Shown: positions 1-9,600 of the stretch, one piece after another
How positions within the stretch are numbered: position 1 is the stretch's first letter
Layout of the letters: each line of letters opens with the position of its first letter
Source: Gemmatimonadota bacterium
Lineage (GTDB): Bacteria; Gemmatimonadota; Gemmatimonadetes; Longimicrobiales; Gaopeijiaceae
Length of the DNA: 28,830 nt
Reading direction: 5' to 3'
Assembly (NCBI GenBank): GCA_002731735.1
Contig: PCCM01000057.1
Location: 9,891-38,720 of the forward strand
Notes under the pieces: model-generated
What the model saw: the letters and a program-made list of their open reading frames with translations, nothing else
Told to the model about the DNA's origin: nothing
Database searches by the model: none
Translations under genes and position numbers: made by a program

Positions 1-1
1 C

Positions 2-484
2 CAGGATCGTATTCCGCCGGTGACCATCGGAACCGTCGCTCCGGACTTCGAGGTCAACGATCTCGATGGTGGTCTGGTTCGCCTCAGCGACCACAGTGGT
101 GATGTCGTCCTGGTGAACATCTGGGCCACCTGGTGCCTCCCCTGCCTGCAGGAAATGCCCTCCATGGAGCGTCTCTATCAGAAGATTGGTGGGGACGGGT
201 TCGAGATCCTGGCAGTCAGCATCGATGCGGAGGCGGGGCTTTTCGGCCTCGACGGCAATGTTGGAGGCGACATTCGGGAGTTCGCCGAGTCGCTCGGGCT
301 GACCTTCCCGATTCTCCACGATCCTTCAGGCGAGATCATGCGCTTGTACCGTGCGACGGCCGTACCCGAGACCTTTCTGATCGGTAGGGATGGAATCATC
401 TACAAGAAGGTGGCGGGTGGTACCGAGTGGGACGCGGCCCAGCACAAGGAGCTAATCCAGCGTTTGCTGGCTGCTCCACAGTGA
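2..484 (+). CDS. TlpA/ResA-like thioredoxin-fold protein, 5' partial
   Basis: Thiol-disulfide oxidoreductase of the TlpA/ResA/AhpC-TSA superfamily, which normally works outside the cytoplasm in disulfide reduction or cytochrome maturation. Seen: the redox motif WCLPC in WATWCLPC, a thioredoxin-like core, and the cis-proline segment AVPETFLI near the C-terminus, followed by a GG-containing strand. The frame is open to the window edge (codons from base 2 read QDRIPP before the GTG at 20), so the gene very likely starts upstream and may carry a signal peptide or membrane anchor that is not visible. The GTG at 20 is only the first start codon inside the window. Its stop overlaps the next gene by four bases (GTGA), which suggests co-transcription. 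The partner protein cannot be deduced. The family is secure and the specific role is unknown. Confidence 0.85.
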   Translation, partial: QDRIPPVTIGTVAPDFEVNDLDGGLVRLSDHSGDVVLVNIWATWCLPCLQEMPSMERLYQKIGGDGFEILAVSIDAEAGLFGLDGNVGGDIREFAESLGLTFPILHDPSGEIMRLYRATAVPETFLIGRDGIIYKKVAGGTEWDAAQHKELIQRLLAAPQ

Positions 485-1437
485 GCGCCCGGCGCCTCTT
501 CGCCAGCCTGGCCCGCGACGGCAAACTCAAGCTGGCTGCGTTCGGACTGGCCGTGTTCCTTTGGGTCTTGGGCCGCGTCGGAAATCCTGCCCAGCGTGAT
601 CTGGTGATTCCGGTCGAGATCCGTCCGGCCGACCCGAGCTGGGTCGTGCTTACGGATCCGGTTCCCGACACCGTGCGCATATTCTTCCGAGGCCCCCAAA
701 GCGAGATTTTCAGAATCACCGACTTCGACCTCATATCGGTGACCGTGCCCATCACCGAGATGTCGGATGAGGAGATGGTGATCCAACTCCAACCGGGGTG
801 GGTGTCGGTGGACGGATACCGGGGTGTGGAAGTGGATGACATCGTCCCCGGCGAGATCAACGTTCGCCTCGATCGCCGGAGCATCAGGACTGTTCCGCTT
901 CGCGTCAGCACCAGCGGAGCCTTGCCAGATCACTTGGTGCTGGAGGGTGATTTTACTTTGACGCCTGACGTCGTGCAGGTTGACGGGCCGGCGAGTCTCG
1001 TTGACAGGCTCGACTCGCTGGACATCGTTCCCGTGAGCCTCAGCGATGTTGACGGGCCGGCGAGGGTGGGGACCTTCGTGGATACCGTAGGTATGGGCCC
1101 CGTGACGGTTGACCCCTACACCATCGCGTTGAGAGTTCCGGCGGAGGAGTCCACCGAGCGAGTGTTTACCGGCGTTCGGGTCATTACGTACTTGGTGGAA
1201 GGAACCGGGCCGGTCCAGGTGTTCCCCGAGAATGTCCGGGTCACGGTGACGGGCGCGCGCAGCCGCGTGTCCGCCATGGACCCAGACATACTGAGAGCCG
1301 TTGTGCCGTCGGGTGAGCTTCTGGACCTCGGGGAGGTTGAAGATCGCCGGGTTCCGATCCGCGTGGAGGGTGTTCCCTCCTATGTGTCCGTGGTGGTATC
1401 GGTCGACACGGTCTCGGTAAGGCGAGTCGAGCAGTGA
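481..1437 (+). CDS. YbbR-like domain protein (CdaR-like)
   Basis: A single-pass membrane protein with extracytoplasmic YbbR domains. The best-known member, CdaR, binds and regulates the diadenylate cyclase CdaA. Seen: a short basic N-terminus, one hydrophobic helix (LKLAAFGLAVFLWVLG, about residues 15-31), then repeated beta-rich units with the recurrent pattern of a strand, V-x-V-x-G and a loop, consistent with about three YbbR repeats. At 318 residues it is shorter than the roughly 480-residue Bacillus CdaR. I chose the GTG at 481 because it overlaps the preceding stop as GTGA and places the helix at the N-terminus; an in-frame ATG at 427 would overlap the upstream gene by 58 bases. The next gene, tsaD, again starts in a GTGA overlap. 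No cyclase gene is visible in the window, so a link to c-di-AMP is inference only. Confidence 0.8.
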   Translation: MSARRLFASLARDGKLKLAAFGLAVFLWVLGRVGNPAQRDLVIPVEIRPADPSWVVLTDPVPDTVRIFFRGPQSEIFRITDFDLISVTVPITEMSDEEMVIQLQPGWVSVDGYRGVEVDDIVPGEINVRLDRRSIRTVPLRVSTSGALPDHLVLEGDFTLTPDVVQVDGPASLVDRLDSLDIVPVSLSDVDGPARVGTFVDTVGMGPVTVDPYTIALRVPAEESTERVFTGVRVITYLVEGTGPVQVFPENVRVTVTGARSRVSAMDPDILRAVVPSGELLDLGEVEDRRVPIRVEGVPSYVSVVVSVDTVSVRRVEQ

Positions 1438-2486
1438 GCGATCCGCTCATTCTGGGACTCGAAACAAGCTGTGACGAGACCTCCGCAGCAGTGTTGAAGG
1501 CCCCAGACACACTCAAAGGCCATGTGATCTACTCTCAGGACGAGCACATCTTGTACGGCGGTGTGGTTCCGGAGATCGCGGCGCGTGCCCACATACAGCG
1601 TATCGACGAGGTGGTCGACCGTGCGCTGGTCGAGGCTGGGTGTACGTTGAGCGATATCGACGCTGTGGCCGTCACCGCCGGGCCCGGCCTCATCGGAGCG
1701 CTGCTGGTGGGTGTTTGCTGGGCGAAGGCCGCCGCTTTCGGTCTGGGGAGGCCGCTCGTGGCTGTCCATCATATGGAGGCCCATCTCTTCGCCCCCTCGC
1801 TTGAAAACCCCGACGCAGTGCCGCCGTTCGTGGCGTTGCTGGTCTCGGGAGGCCATACGCTTCTCCTTCACGTGCCGGAATGGGGCACGTATCATTGGTT
1901 GGGGCAAACGCGGGACGACGCGGCGGGTGAGGCTTTCGACAAGGTCGCGAGGCTTCTGGGTATGCCGTACCCGGGCGGCCCGGCCATCGAAGCGGCCGCA
2001 TCCCGAGGTGACGAGAAACGGTACCGGTTCCCACGACCGATGTTGCGGCGGAATCAACGCCCTGGAGACGACGATTTCTACGATTTTTCGTTCAGTGGGT
2101 TGAAGACGGCTGTCGTCACCGTCGTCCGAGAGATCGAGGAAGATCGACCGCTCGAGCCGGAGAGAGAAAACGTTGCCGCGTCGTTTCAGGCGGCGGTCGT
2201 GGATGTCCTGACAGAGAAGACGATGCGTGCGGTGGAAGAAATGGACTGCCCGCGTGTGCTGCTCGGAGGTGGAGTGGCGGCCAACGGGCGACTCCGTGAA
2301 GCACTGGCGACGCGGCTCGAGCCAGACGGCGTGCTCCTGAACGCATCTCCGCGGCTCTCGTTGGACAATGGTGCGATGGTGGCTCGCGCAGGTGCGTTTC
2401 GCCTCGGGCGAGGAGAGATTGCGTCGTTGGATGCCTCGCCCGACCCTAACTTGCCGTTTCCCGGATTGTTGAAAACTTTCGCGTGA
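1434..2486 (+). CDS. tsaD: tRNA N6-threonylcarbamoyladenosine transferase TsaD
   Basis: Catalytic subunit of the cytoplasmic complex that transfers threonylcarbamoyl from TC-AMP to A37 of ANN-decoding tRNAs, with TsaB and TsaE as usual partners. Seen: the N-terminal ASKHA signature LGLETSCDETSAAV, the metal-binding HxxxH in VHHMEAH (His113 and His117), the nucleotide loop SGGHTLLL, DDAAGEAFDKVAR, and the C-terminal LSLDNGAMVA whose Asp is the third metal ligand. The 350-residue length is normal. The GTG start overlaps the ybbR-like stop by four bases, so translational coupling is likely. A 38-base gap separates it from lgt. The genes for TsaB and TsaE are not in the window. Confidence 0.97.
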   Translation: MSDPLILGLETSCDETSAAVLKAPDTLKGHVIYSQDEHILYGGVVPEIAARAHIQRIDEVVDRALVEAGCTLSDIDAVAVTAGPGLIGALLVGVCWAKAAAFGLGRPLVAVHHMEAHLFAPSLENPDAVPPFVALLVSGGHTLLLHVPEWGTYHWLGQTRDDAAGEAFDKVARLLGMPYPGGPAIEAAASRGDEKRYRFPRPMLRRNQRPGDDDFYDFSFSGLKTAVVTVVREIEEDRPLEPERENVAASFQAAVVDVLTEKTMRAVEEMDCPRVLLGGGVAANGRLREALATRLEPDGVLLNASPRLSLDNGAMVARAGAFRLGRGEIASLDASPDPNLPFPGLLKTFA

Positions 2487-2524
2487 TCGTGTCCTCCGAG
2501 CGGAGCACCTTCTAAGGACTGAGC

Positions 2525-3382
2525 GTGTACCCGATCTTCTTCCGTCTCCCGAGCTGGTTGCCCTTCATGGGGGATGCGCCGATCACCTCCTTCGGCGTGT
2601 TCATGTTCCTCTCCTTCCTGACAGGCGGGATTTTGTTGCGCTCCGAGATGGAGCGGACCGGCCACGATCCCGATCGGGCTTGGGATCTGGTGTTCATGGG
2701 GGTATTGGGGGGTGTCATTGGAGCAAAGGCGTACTACGTGCTCCTGAACTACGAGGCGCTTCTGGCCAACCCGTTGTCGGCGATCTTCTCACGGGGCGGA
2801 ATGGTATGGTACGGCGGATTCGCGGGGGCGCTTCTTCTCATCGTCATCGAGATCAAGCGGAGGGATCTGCCACTCGGACAGGTCGCGGACCTCTGTTCGC
2901 CGACTCTCGCCATCGGGTATGCCGTTGGCCGGATGGGATGTTTCCTGGTCGGAGACGACTATGGGCGTCCCACGGGCTCCTGGATGGGGATCAGGTTTCC
3001 GGACGGCACGCCGCCCACGACGGTGGAAGCTCTCGAGAGAAACTTCGGTGTTCAGGTCGATCCGGCCTTGGTCGAGCGCTTCGGACAGGTCGTCCCCGTG
3101 CATCCCACTCAGCTCTACGAGGTCGCGATGGCCTCCATCATCTTTCTGGTTCTCTGGAAGCTGCGGGTCCACAATCACTCGGCTGGCTGGCTCTTTTGGA
3201 TTTGTTTGACCTTGCTCAGCGTCGAACGCTTCTTGGTCGAGTTCGTTCGGGTGAAGGACGACCGATTCTTCGGGCCCCTCACCATTGCGCAGGGCATCGC
3301 GATTACCCTCGTGCTCGTCGGTCTTTGGGGAGTACGCCAATCGTGGTCCGTGGGAGCGGAGTCGGAAGGAGAAAAAGCCTGA
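2525..3382 (+). CDS. lgt: Prolipoprotein diacylglyceryl transferase Lgt
   Basis: Inner-membrane enzyme that transfers diacylglycerol from phosphatidylglycerol to the lipobox cysteine of prolipoproteins, the first step of lipoprotein maturation. Seen: about seven hydrophobic segments, the signature region GRMGCFLVGDDYG, the HPTQLYE motif, and GGMVWYGGFAGA, where Tyr occupies the place of the E. coli histidine in HGGL, a common variant outside proteobacteria. The length of 285 is typical. The GTG start has a good ribosome site (AAGGA at 2514-2518, six bases upstream). Several proteins in this window are predicted lipoproteins (the NamZ-like protein and both GH3 proteins), so they would be substrates. 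It sits 24 bases before a metallophosphoesterase gene in the same direction. Confidence 0.96.
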   Translation: MYPIFFRLPSWLPFMGDAPITSFGVFMFLSFLTGGILLRSEMERTGHDPDRAWDLVFMGVLGGVIGAKAYYVLLNYEALLANPLSAIFSRGGMVWYGGFAGALLLIVIEIKRRDLPLGQVADLCSPTLAIGYAVGRMGCFLVGDDYGRPTGSWMGIRFPDGTPPTTVEALERNFGVQVDPALVERFGQVVPVHPTQLYEVAMASIIFLVLWKLRVHNHSAGWLFWICLTLLSVERFLVEFVRVKDDRFFGPLTIAQGIAITLVLVGLWGVRQSWSVGAESEGEKA

Positions 3383-3406
3383 CGAATCGGACAGGGTGAC
3401 GGGGAA

Positions 3407-4222
3407 ATGCTGACGATCCTGCACGGGTCGGACGTGCACTTCGGCAATCCTCACCGACCGAGTGTAGCCGCCGGCTTTCTCGAGTTGGCGCGACGCGTGT
3501 CGCCCGATGTTGTCGTCTTGGCTGGAGATCTGACGCAGCGGGCCAAGGTCCGCGAATTTGAGCAGGCCCACGCGTACCTCGGTGAATTCGGGCCTGCGCC
3601 GGTCGTGGTCACCCCCGGAAACCACGACATTCCTCTCTACCGCGTACATGAGCGTCTGTTCGCTCCGTTCCGGAACTATCAGGCCTTCATATCCCAGGAA
3701 CTCGACACCGCAACTCGGGTCGACGGAGCAGTTTTGGTGGCCTTGAACTCGGCCGATCCTTACCGAGGACTCGTCAACGGACGCATTGAGGCCGGCCAAC
3801 TCCGTTTTCTGGCACGTATCTTCCAGGAAACATATGATGCGGATGTCCGTATCGTAGTCATACACCATGCTTTGGCTCCACCGCCCGACGGGGGGTCGGA
3901 CGCGGTCCTTCCGAGAAACGCGTCTCTTCTGGACCGATTCCGGGAGCTGGGAGTGGATTTGATTCTCAGTGGACATCTTCATCGCGGCTTTGTGACCAGC
4001 TCGTCGGAAGTGCGTCCGGACCACAGAGACCGCGGCGACATCGCTATCGTCCACAGCGGGACGGCCACGTCCAACCGGGGTCGTAAGGCCGAGAAGGGGG
4101 AAAACAGTGTGAACGTGTTGAAGATCCGCGCTGAGGGCATCGAAGTGATGCCCTTTTGGTTCCAGGAGCATGTGGCGGGCTTCGTGGCACGTGAGCCCAT
4201 CAACATCCGGCGCAGCGAATGA
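3407..4222 (+). CDS. Calcineurin-like metallophosphoesterase
   Basis: A dinuclear-metal phosphoesterase of the calcineurin-like superfamily. All five metal and active-site blocks are visible in order: GSDVH (Asp9, His11), GDLT (Asp41), GNHD (Asn72, His73), a mid-protein IHHAL block, and SGHLH near residue 190. There is no signal peptide, so it is probably cytoplasmic. The closest style is the CpdA/Icc-like group (cyclic-nucleotide or general phosphodiesterases), but the substrate cannot be read from sequence. A lipid-A (LpxH) role is possible given the envelope neighbours but is not supported by any specific motif I can see. The ATG start has a GGGGA ribosome site just upstream. Its stop overlaps the next small gene as ATGA. 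Confidence 0.9.
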   Translation: MLTILHGSDVHFGNPHRPSVAAGFLELARRVSPDVVVLAGDLTQRAKVREFEQAHAYLGEFGPAPVVVTPGNHDIPLYRVHERLFAPFRNYQAFISQELDTATRVDGAVLVALNSADPYRGLVNGRIEAGQLRFLARIFQETYDADVRIVVIHHALAPPPDGGSDAVLPRNASLLDRFRELGVDLILSGHLHRGFVTSSSEVRPDHRDRGDIAIVHSGTATSNRGRKAEKGENSVNVLKIRAEGIEVMPFWFQEHVAGFVAREPINIRRSE

Positions 4223-4419
4223 CCAGGTTCTACGTAAAAAGGGAGGCGGGGATACGCGAAACGGTCAGTGCGTTAGCCGTCGCCTTGGGTGTCGGCGGCT
4301 TGTCTTTCTATCTGACCCGGATGCTTCTTGCCCGCGACGATTTGGAATCCAAGGCACTGCCTGACGTGGCCGCGGACCCCGGACGTCTCCGGGGCGCTCG
4401 AAGTGAAGGACTCAAGTAG
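4219..4419 (+). CDS. Small single-pass membrane protein, unknown function
   Basis: A 66-residue hypothetical protein. Seen: a basic N-terminus (MTRFYVKREAGIRE), one hydrophobic helix over about residues 16-38 (VSALAVALGVGGLSFYLTRMLL), then a short charged tail. It is probably an inner-membrane protein with a short exposed tail. The start codon overlaps the metallophosphoesterase stop by four bases (ATGA), and only seven bases separate its stop from the TamA-like start, which strongly supports a real, translationally coupled gene. I recognise no family. Its position directly before tamA-tamB invites a role in that assembly system, but this is inference. Confidence 0.65.
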   Translation: MTRFYVKREAGIRETVSALAVALGVGGLSFYLTRMLLARDDLESKALPDVAADPGRLRGARSEGLK

Positions 4420-4426
4420 AGGTCGC

Positions 4427-6640
4427 ATGCGGATCTCGTCCACGCTCACCTGTTTCATCCTGTTGGTGGCCCACGCACCCCTCCTCGCCCAAGCGCCTTC
4501 CGTCCAGGTCCGGAGTATCGACTTTGTCGGTAACGAGGCGTTTCCGCCCGATTCCCTGGAGCGCGCCATCGTCAATCGTGAAACCAGGTGTCGTGCCTTT
4601 GGGTTCGGTGAGTTCTGCCCCTTCGGAGCCCTGCGTGAAGACTTGAATGAGCGAGAGCTGTCTCGGGACATGTTACGGCTCACGAACTTCTATAACATCC
4701 GGGGTTATCGAGAGGTCCGGATCGACACGTTGATCACGCGTCCGTCGGAGGACGTCGTGGAATTGTCTTTTCAGATAGACGAAGGGTCACCCGTCCGAAT
4801 CGCCAACCTGACGGTGGAGTGGGCGGACGTCTTCGAAGAATTCGACCCTACCGCCAACCTTCCTGTCCAGGTGGATGGCCTGCTCAACGTGATCGATCTT
4901 GCGGCGACCCGAGACACGCTGATCCAGCGGTTCCGAAACCGCGGGTACCCCAGGGCCGACGTATCTCGTTCGTGGAACGTGCGGGTGGGGAGTCCCTTCC
5001 AGGCGGACGTGACCTTCGAGGTCGAAGTGGGGCCGCATTCTTTTTTTGGCCCCATCACCTTTAGTGGAAACGAACAGCTCAGCGATGACGTGATCCGCCA
5101 GCTCCTCCCATTCGAGGAGGGGCAGGAATATTCCGAGGTGCGTACCCTCGAGGCCCAGCGCAATCTGTTCTCCATCGAGATGATTCAGCGGGCATCGATC
5201 GTCGAGGCGGCGGATCCAGCGGGTATCGTGCCCGACACCGTGGTCCCACTCCAGGTTCAGATCACGGAGGCGGAGGTTCACAGTGTGCAACTCGGTGGGG
5301 GATGGAGCACCCTGGAGTGCGGGAACGTGGAAGGGCGTTGGACGAGCCGGAACTTCTACGGCGGAGCGAGACAACTGCAACTCCGGGGGCGCTTGTCCAA
5401 CCTGGCGGCTGACCCACTCAAGGAAAGTATTTGTCGCCAAGCCGGCATCAACCAGTTCGGAGGGCTGAACTGGTTGCTTTCGGCGGAATTTGCGCAGCCG
5501 CTGATCCGTCGGAGTGTCTCCTTCGGCGTCAACCTGTTCTGGGAGCGGCAGAGCGTCCAGGACGTGTTCGTTCGCGAAGCCGTCGGTGTGGACCTCTCCC
5601 TCTTTCAGCGGGTTGCCGCGAACACGTCCATCACCTTCGCGTACCGGCCGGAACTCACTAAGCTGGAGGCCGCCGCGGTCTTCTTTTGTACGTCGATTCA
5701 GGTCTGTATGCCCGAGGACATAGCCGCCCTTCAGGAACCGGCCTGGTTGGCCCCGGTATCCGTGAACCTCGTACAGGGGAGGACGGACAACCTCTTGAAC
5801 CCGACGCGCGGATACCAGTTCGTGGCCAGCTTCGAGCACGCATCCTCCCTGACGGGTTCCGAATTTCAGTACAATCGGGTGTTGGGCGAAGCGACCGCCT
5901 ACATATCGACACGGCCTGGCCATGTCCTGGCGGCTCGGGTCCGGTCGGGATGGATCGGCGCGGGCGCGTTCTCCCTCCCGGCGGGTGACGCCGCCGTCGT
6001 ACACCCCCAGAAGAGGTTCTTCTCGGGTGGGGCCAATAGCGTGCGGGGGTTCGCGCAGAACCAGCTCGGACCGAGAGTGCTCACGGTAGATCCTTCGTCG
6101 CTCCTGTTCCCGATCGGCACCAAACCGGCGGCGTGCACTCCGGATGAGGTCATAGATCTCACCTGTAACGCCAACGCGTTGGACGACGGGTCCTTTGCAA
6201 CACCGCGTCCCACAGGCGGAGGCGTCCTGCTCGAGGGAAGCCTCGAGTACCGGATCGCGTTGGGGCGGAATCTGGAATCTGCCATCTTTGTCGACTTCGG
6301 GCGGATTTTTCCCGAGACGGGCTCAGGTAAGGTGAGCCAGTTCGAGATTTCTCCCGGAGTGGGTATGCGATATCTGAGTCCCGTCGGGCCCATTCGTGTG
6401 GATCTGGGTTACAGATTCCGTGGCATCGAGCCGTTGCAAGTTGTCACGACGCAGATTCGCCCGTTCGAGCCAGGTGACGATCCTGCGGACAAAATCAGGC
6501 TTATTGGCGGAGGCGAGCCGATCGATTACGTGATCACGGAGGATCTCGCGGTGCTCGATCCGCGGGTGGTCTACGGCCCGCAGAGCGGCTTTTCCATCAA
6601 CCGTTTTCAGATCCACCTCAGCATCGGACAGGCGTTCTAG
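4427..6640 (+). CDS. TamA/BamA-like Omp85 outer-membrane protein
   Basis: Omp85-superfamily outer-membrane protein: periplasmic POTRA domains followed by a 16-strand barrel. Seen: a signal peptide (MRISSTLTCFILLVAHAPLLAQA), about three POTRA-like units (the first beginning VRSIDFVGNEAF, the third containing ITFSGNEQL), then a barrel with the conserved L6 segment GGANSVRGFAQNQLG and a C-terminal aromatic residue (GQAF). Three POTRA units and the immediately following tamB gene argue for TamA rather than BamA, which normally has five. TamA and TamB together move outer-membrane proteins or lipids across the envelope. I chose the ATG at 4427 because it gives a proper signal peptide and does not overlap the small upstream gene; an in-frame ATG at 4328 lies inside that gene. 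The mature protein contains eight cysteines in four closely spaced or loop-paired positions, which is unusual for this family. Confidence 0.9.
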   Translation: MRISSTLTCFILLVAHAPLLAQAPSVQVRSIDFVGNEAFPPDSLERAIVNRETRCRAFGFGEFCPFGALREDLNERELSRDMLRLTNFYNIRGYREVRIDTLITRPSEDVVELSFQIDEGSPVRIANLTVEWADVFEEFDPTANLPVQVDGLLNVIDLAATRDTLIQRFRNRGYPRADVSRSWNVRVGSPFQADVTFEVEVGPHSFFGPITFSGNEQLSDDVIRQLLPFEEGQEYSEVRTLEAQRNLFSIEMIQRASIVEAADPAGIVPDTVVPLQVQITEAEVHSVQLGGGWSTLECGNVEGRWTSRNFYGGARQLQLRGRLSNLAADPLKESICRQAGINQFGGLNWLLSAEFAQPLIRRSVSFGVNLFWERQSVQDVFVREAVGVDLSLFQRVAANTSITFAYRPELTKLEAAAVFFCTSIQVCMPEDIAALQEPAWLAPVSVNLVQGRTDNLLNPTRGYQFVASFEHASSLTGSEFQYNRVLGEATAYISTRPGHVLAARVRSGWIGAGAFSLPAGDAAVVHPQKRFFSGGANSVRGFAQNQLGPRVLTVDPSSLLFPIGTKPAACTPDEVIDLTCNANALDDGSFATPRPTGGGVLLEGSLEYRIALGRNLESAIFVDFGRIFPETGSGKVSQFEISPGVGMRYLSPVGPIRVDLGYRFRGIEPLQVVTTQIRPFEPGDDPADKIRLIGGGEPIDYVITEDLAVLDPRVVYGPQSGFSINRFQIHLSIGQAF

Positions 6641-6641
6641 G

Positions 6642-9600
6642 GTGGCGATCGGAAAGGGGCTCCGCGTGTGGACGGTGTTGAAGATTGCCGCTGGTCTCCT
6701 GGTGACACTCGCCGTGGGAGCGGTCGCCGGCGTGCTCGTCCTCACCCGTACGAATGTCGGGCAGGTGTTCGTGGTGGAGGAGGCGCTCCGGCGAATGCAG
6801 GGCAGTTTTGACGGCGAAATCACGATCGCCGGTCTGCATTCACCAGGACTCCACAGGGCGGCCACGCTGCTCGACCTCCGGGTCACCGCCCCCGATAGCA
6901 GCCAAATATTGGCTGTGGACTCGGTTGAGGCCGAGTACTCCATGGCCGCGATGCTCAGCGGTGATGTCGCTCTTACCGGCCTCACTCTCTGGGGGCCCAG
7001 ACTGACGATTACCAGGGAGGCGCCGGACCAGCCATTCAACTTGGCGGCCTTCCTCGACGGCACCGAGTCACTGGAGTTGGAACTCGGTGACACGGACGAG
7101 CTCACTGAGGCTGGGGTGCGTTTCCTGTTCGAGGACGTGGACATCCGCGACGGGAGCATCGACGTGCGGTACCCGCTGACGGCTCCGCCTGATCCGACTT
7201 CCCGGTTCCTGAGTGAGCCCGGGCCGGAGGGGCAGGGCTTCGTGCGGGTTATCGGGTTCCAAGGCATCGATGGGCACGTCGACGGCGTGGTCGTGGCGGA
7301 TCCAGCCGTGGGCGGACTAACAATGAACGTTAGAGATTTCGCCTTCGAGGGCAGAATTCTTCAAGACCTGGTCCAGGTCGAGAATCTCGACGGAAGCATT
7401 GTATGGTCCGGGGATAGAATCTCAGTCGCCGTGGAGACCGTGGGTCTCTTGGGCGCCACCGCGACAGGATCGGGTGCGGTCGATCTTGGGGACGGAGATC
7501 AGGTCGAGTTCACCTTCGACGGTGTCGTGGAGAGCTTGGATCTGTCCGAGTTGCGGTGGCTCGAACCCCGCCTTCCGGATGCCCGCGCGAGTGCCCGTAT
7601 CGGGGTGGAGTACGGATCGGAGGGGTTGCGTGCCACGTGGTCCGATGGGCAGCTGCCCATCGACGGCGGAAACATCGAGGGAGAGGGGACCGTCAGGGTT
7701 GTTCAGGGTGGAGAAACCTCGTTTGAGGACGTGACCCTGGCGGTACTCGGAGTCCCCGTCTCGACGTTGGAGGAATTTATCCCGCTAGTGTTGCCGTTGG
7801 AGGGTCGGTTGAGTGGAACGGTTGAGCTCTCGGGCACCATGGACGCCATGAGGGTGATAAGCCGGATGGACTTGGTGGAACCAGATCTGGGCCCGACCAG
7901 CGGCGAGATCGACGGTGTGTTTCACCTTCGCGGCCCGTTGGGTGTGACCGGCCTGACGGCCCGGCTGATTCCGCTGGACCTCGGACTGGTCAACCGGTTT
8001 GCAGAAGGGCTGCTACTGGACGGCTCCGCGATCATTGATGTGCAGGTGGATGGTCGGTTGGACAGTGGTATGCGCGTGGTGGCGGTGGCGGTCGACCGCG
8101 ACCCACCGTCGGAACCGTCGAACGTCTATCTCCAGGGACTTGTCACCGAAGTCGAAGGGGAGATTCGGGCCTCCTTCGATGCCGAGCTGACCCCGCTGTC
8201 CATCACGGGAGTGCTTTCGGAGGAGTCCTCCCTGTCCCGGTTCGGACCGGTTCGCGGAACGGCTCATGCGGAGGGATCTCTGCAGGACCTCCAGCTCCAG
8301 ACCGACCTGACGAGCGAAGAAGGCCGACTCACCTTGGAGAGCCGCTTCGATGCCCGATCCCCGTTCTCGTCTTATCGGCTTCGCGGCGAAGCCGATAATT
8401 TCGATCCCCTGGAGGTGGCTCCCTGGCTCCCGGAAGGAACCGTACTGTCCGGCGGCTTCGATCTTTCCGGTGAGGGCGACGATCTGAGGACGGCAGAACT
8501 GGTGGGGACTGTGCGGCTCGATGAGTCACGTCTCGCCGACTTGACGTTCGACTCCGTCACGATCCAGCTGGGGACCTCGAACGGAATCCTAACCGTGGAC
8601 GACTTTCAGGGTCTCGTCGGGGGTGTGACAGTGGAGGCGGCCGGGCAACTCCCGGTATCAGGGAGTGGCGGCCCCGAGGATGTGCGAGTGAGTTTCGGAA
8701 CGGAAAGTCTCGAAGGCCTTCGTCCGTTGCTGCGGGGCGACGGCGACGTGATTGCGGGCGATACCCTCACGGCCCTGGAGCGCCAGATCCTCGAACTCGA
8801 GGGCATCGATCCGGACACACTTCCGACGCTTGCCGAAGTGCTGTTCTCGGGGAGGATGACAGGTGAGTTTACGGTGGGTGGTTCGCTCGAAAACGTTTCC
8901 GTCAGAGGACGGACCGTGGTGAACGACGTCCTCTACGAAGGAAATCGTGTGCGGCAAGCCGCGATCTCGTTCTCGGCGACCGACCTGCTTTCCCCCGCAC
9001 GTGAGGCGTCCGCTCAGATCGATGCGGGTGCGATACGCCTTCTTCAGAGGGAGTTCGATTCGGTTTCGGTGAACGTGCGCTATCAGGAGCCGAGGGGGAT
9101 CTTTAATGTGTTCGTGGCGCGATCCCCGGACGAGGGTTACTCAGGACTCCTGGCCTTTGACGTGGAGGATGACCTACGTACGCTCCATCTGGATGAGCTG
9201 GTGTTCCGCTTCCCAGGGGAGCGTTGGAATCTCGGGGGACCCGCTACGATCGCGTGGGACCCCGATGGCCTCACGTTCAGAGACTTCCGTATGAGGCGTC
9301 CCGGAGTGGGTGGTATGCGGCTCCAGGCTCAGGGTCGGGTGCCGTTCGATGGCGAGGCCGATTTTGTGCTGGAGGCCGAAGCTCTCGACATCCGTTGGAT
9401 CGCCAATCTCCTCCAACTTGACGAAGTACTTGAGGGCGTGGTGGATCTGGACCTTCGCGCGACGGGCACCGATGCGGAGCCGGTGATGGTTTTGGACCTC
9501 TCGACCGATGGCTTCCGGTTTCGTGAGTATGTGCTCGACCGACTCGAGGCCAACGTGGACTACGCAGACCGAAGGGCCACCGGTGGGGTGGGGTTATGGA

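Noticed and set aside
2789..4171. Long minus-strand open frame (460 codons) opposite lgt and the metallophosphoesterase
   Set aside because: It runs antisense to two genes with intact motifs; its translation is rich in Arg, Asp and His with no recognisable domain, typical of a high-GC shadow frame.
4787..6004. Minus-strand open frame (405 codons) inside the TamA-like gene
   Set aside because: Antisense shadow of a strongly supported outer-membrane protein; composition is not protein-like.
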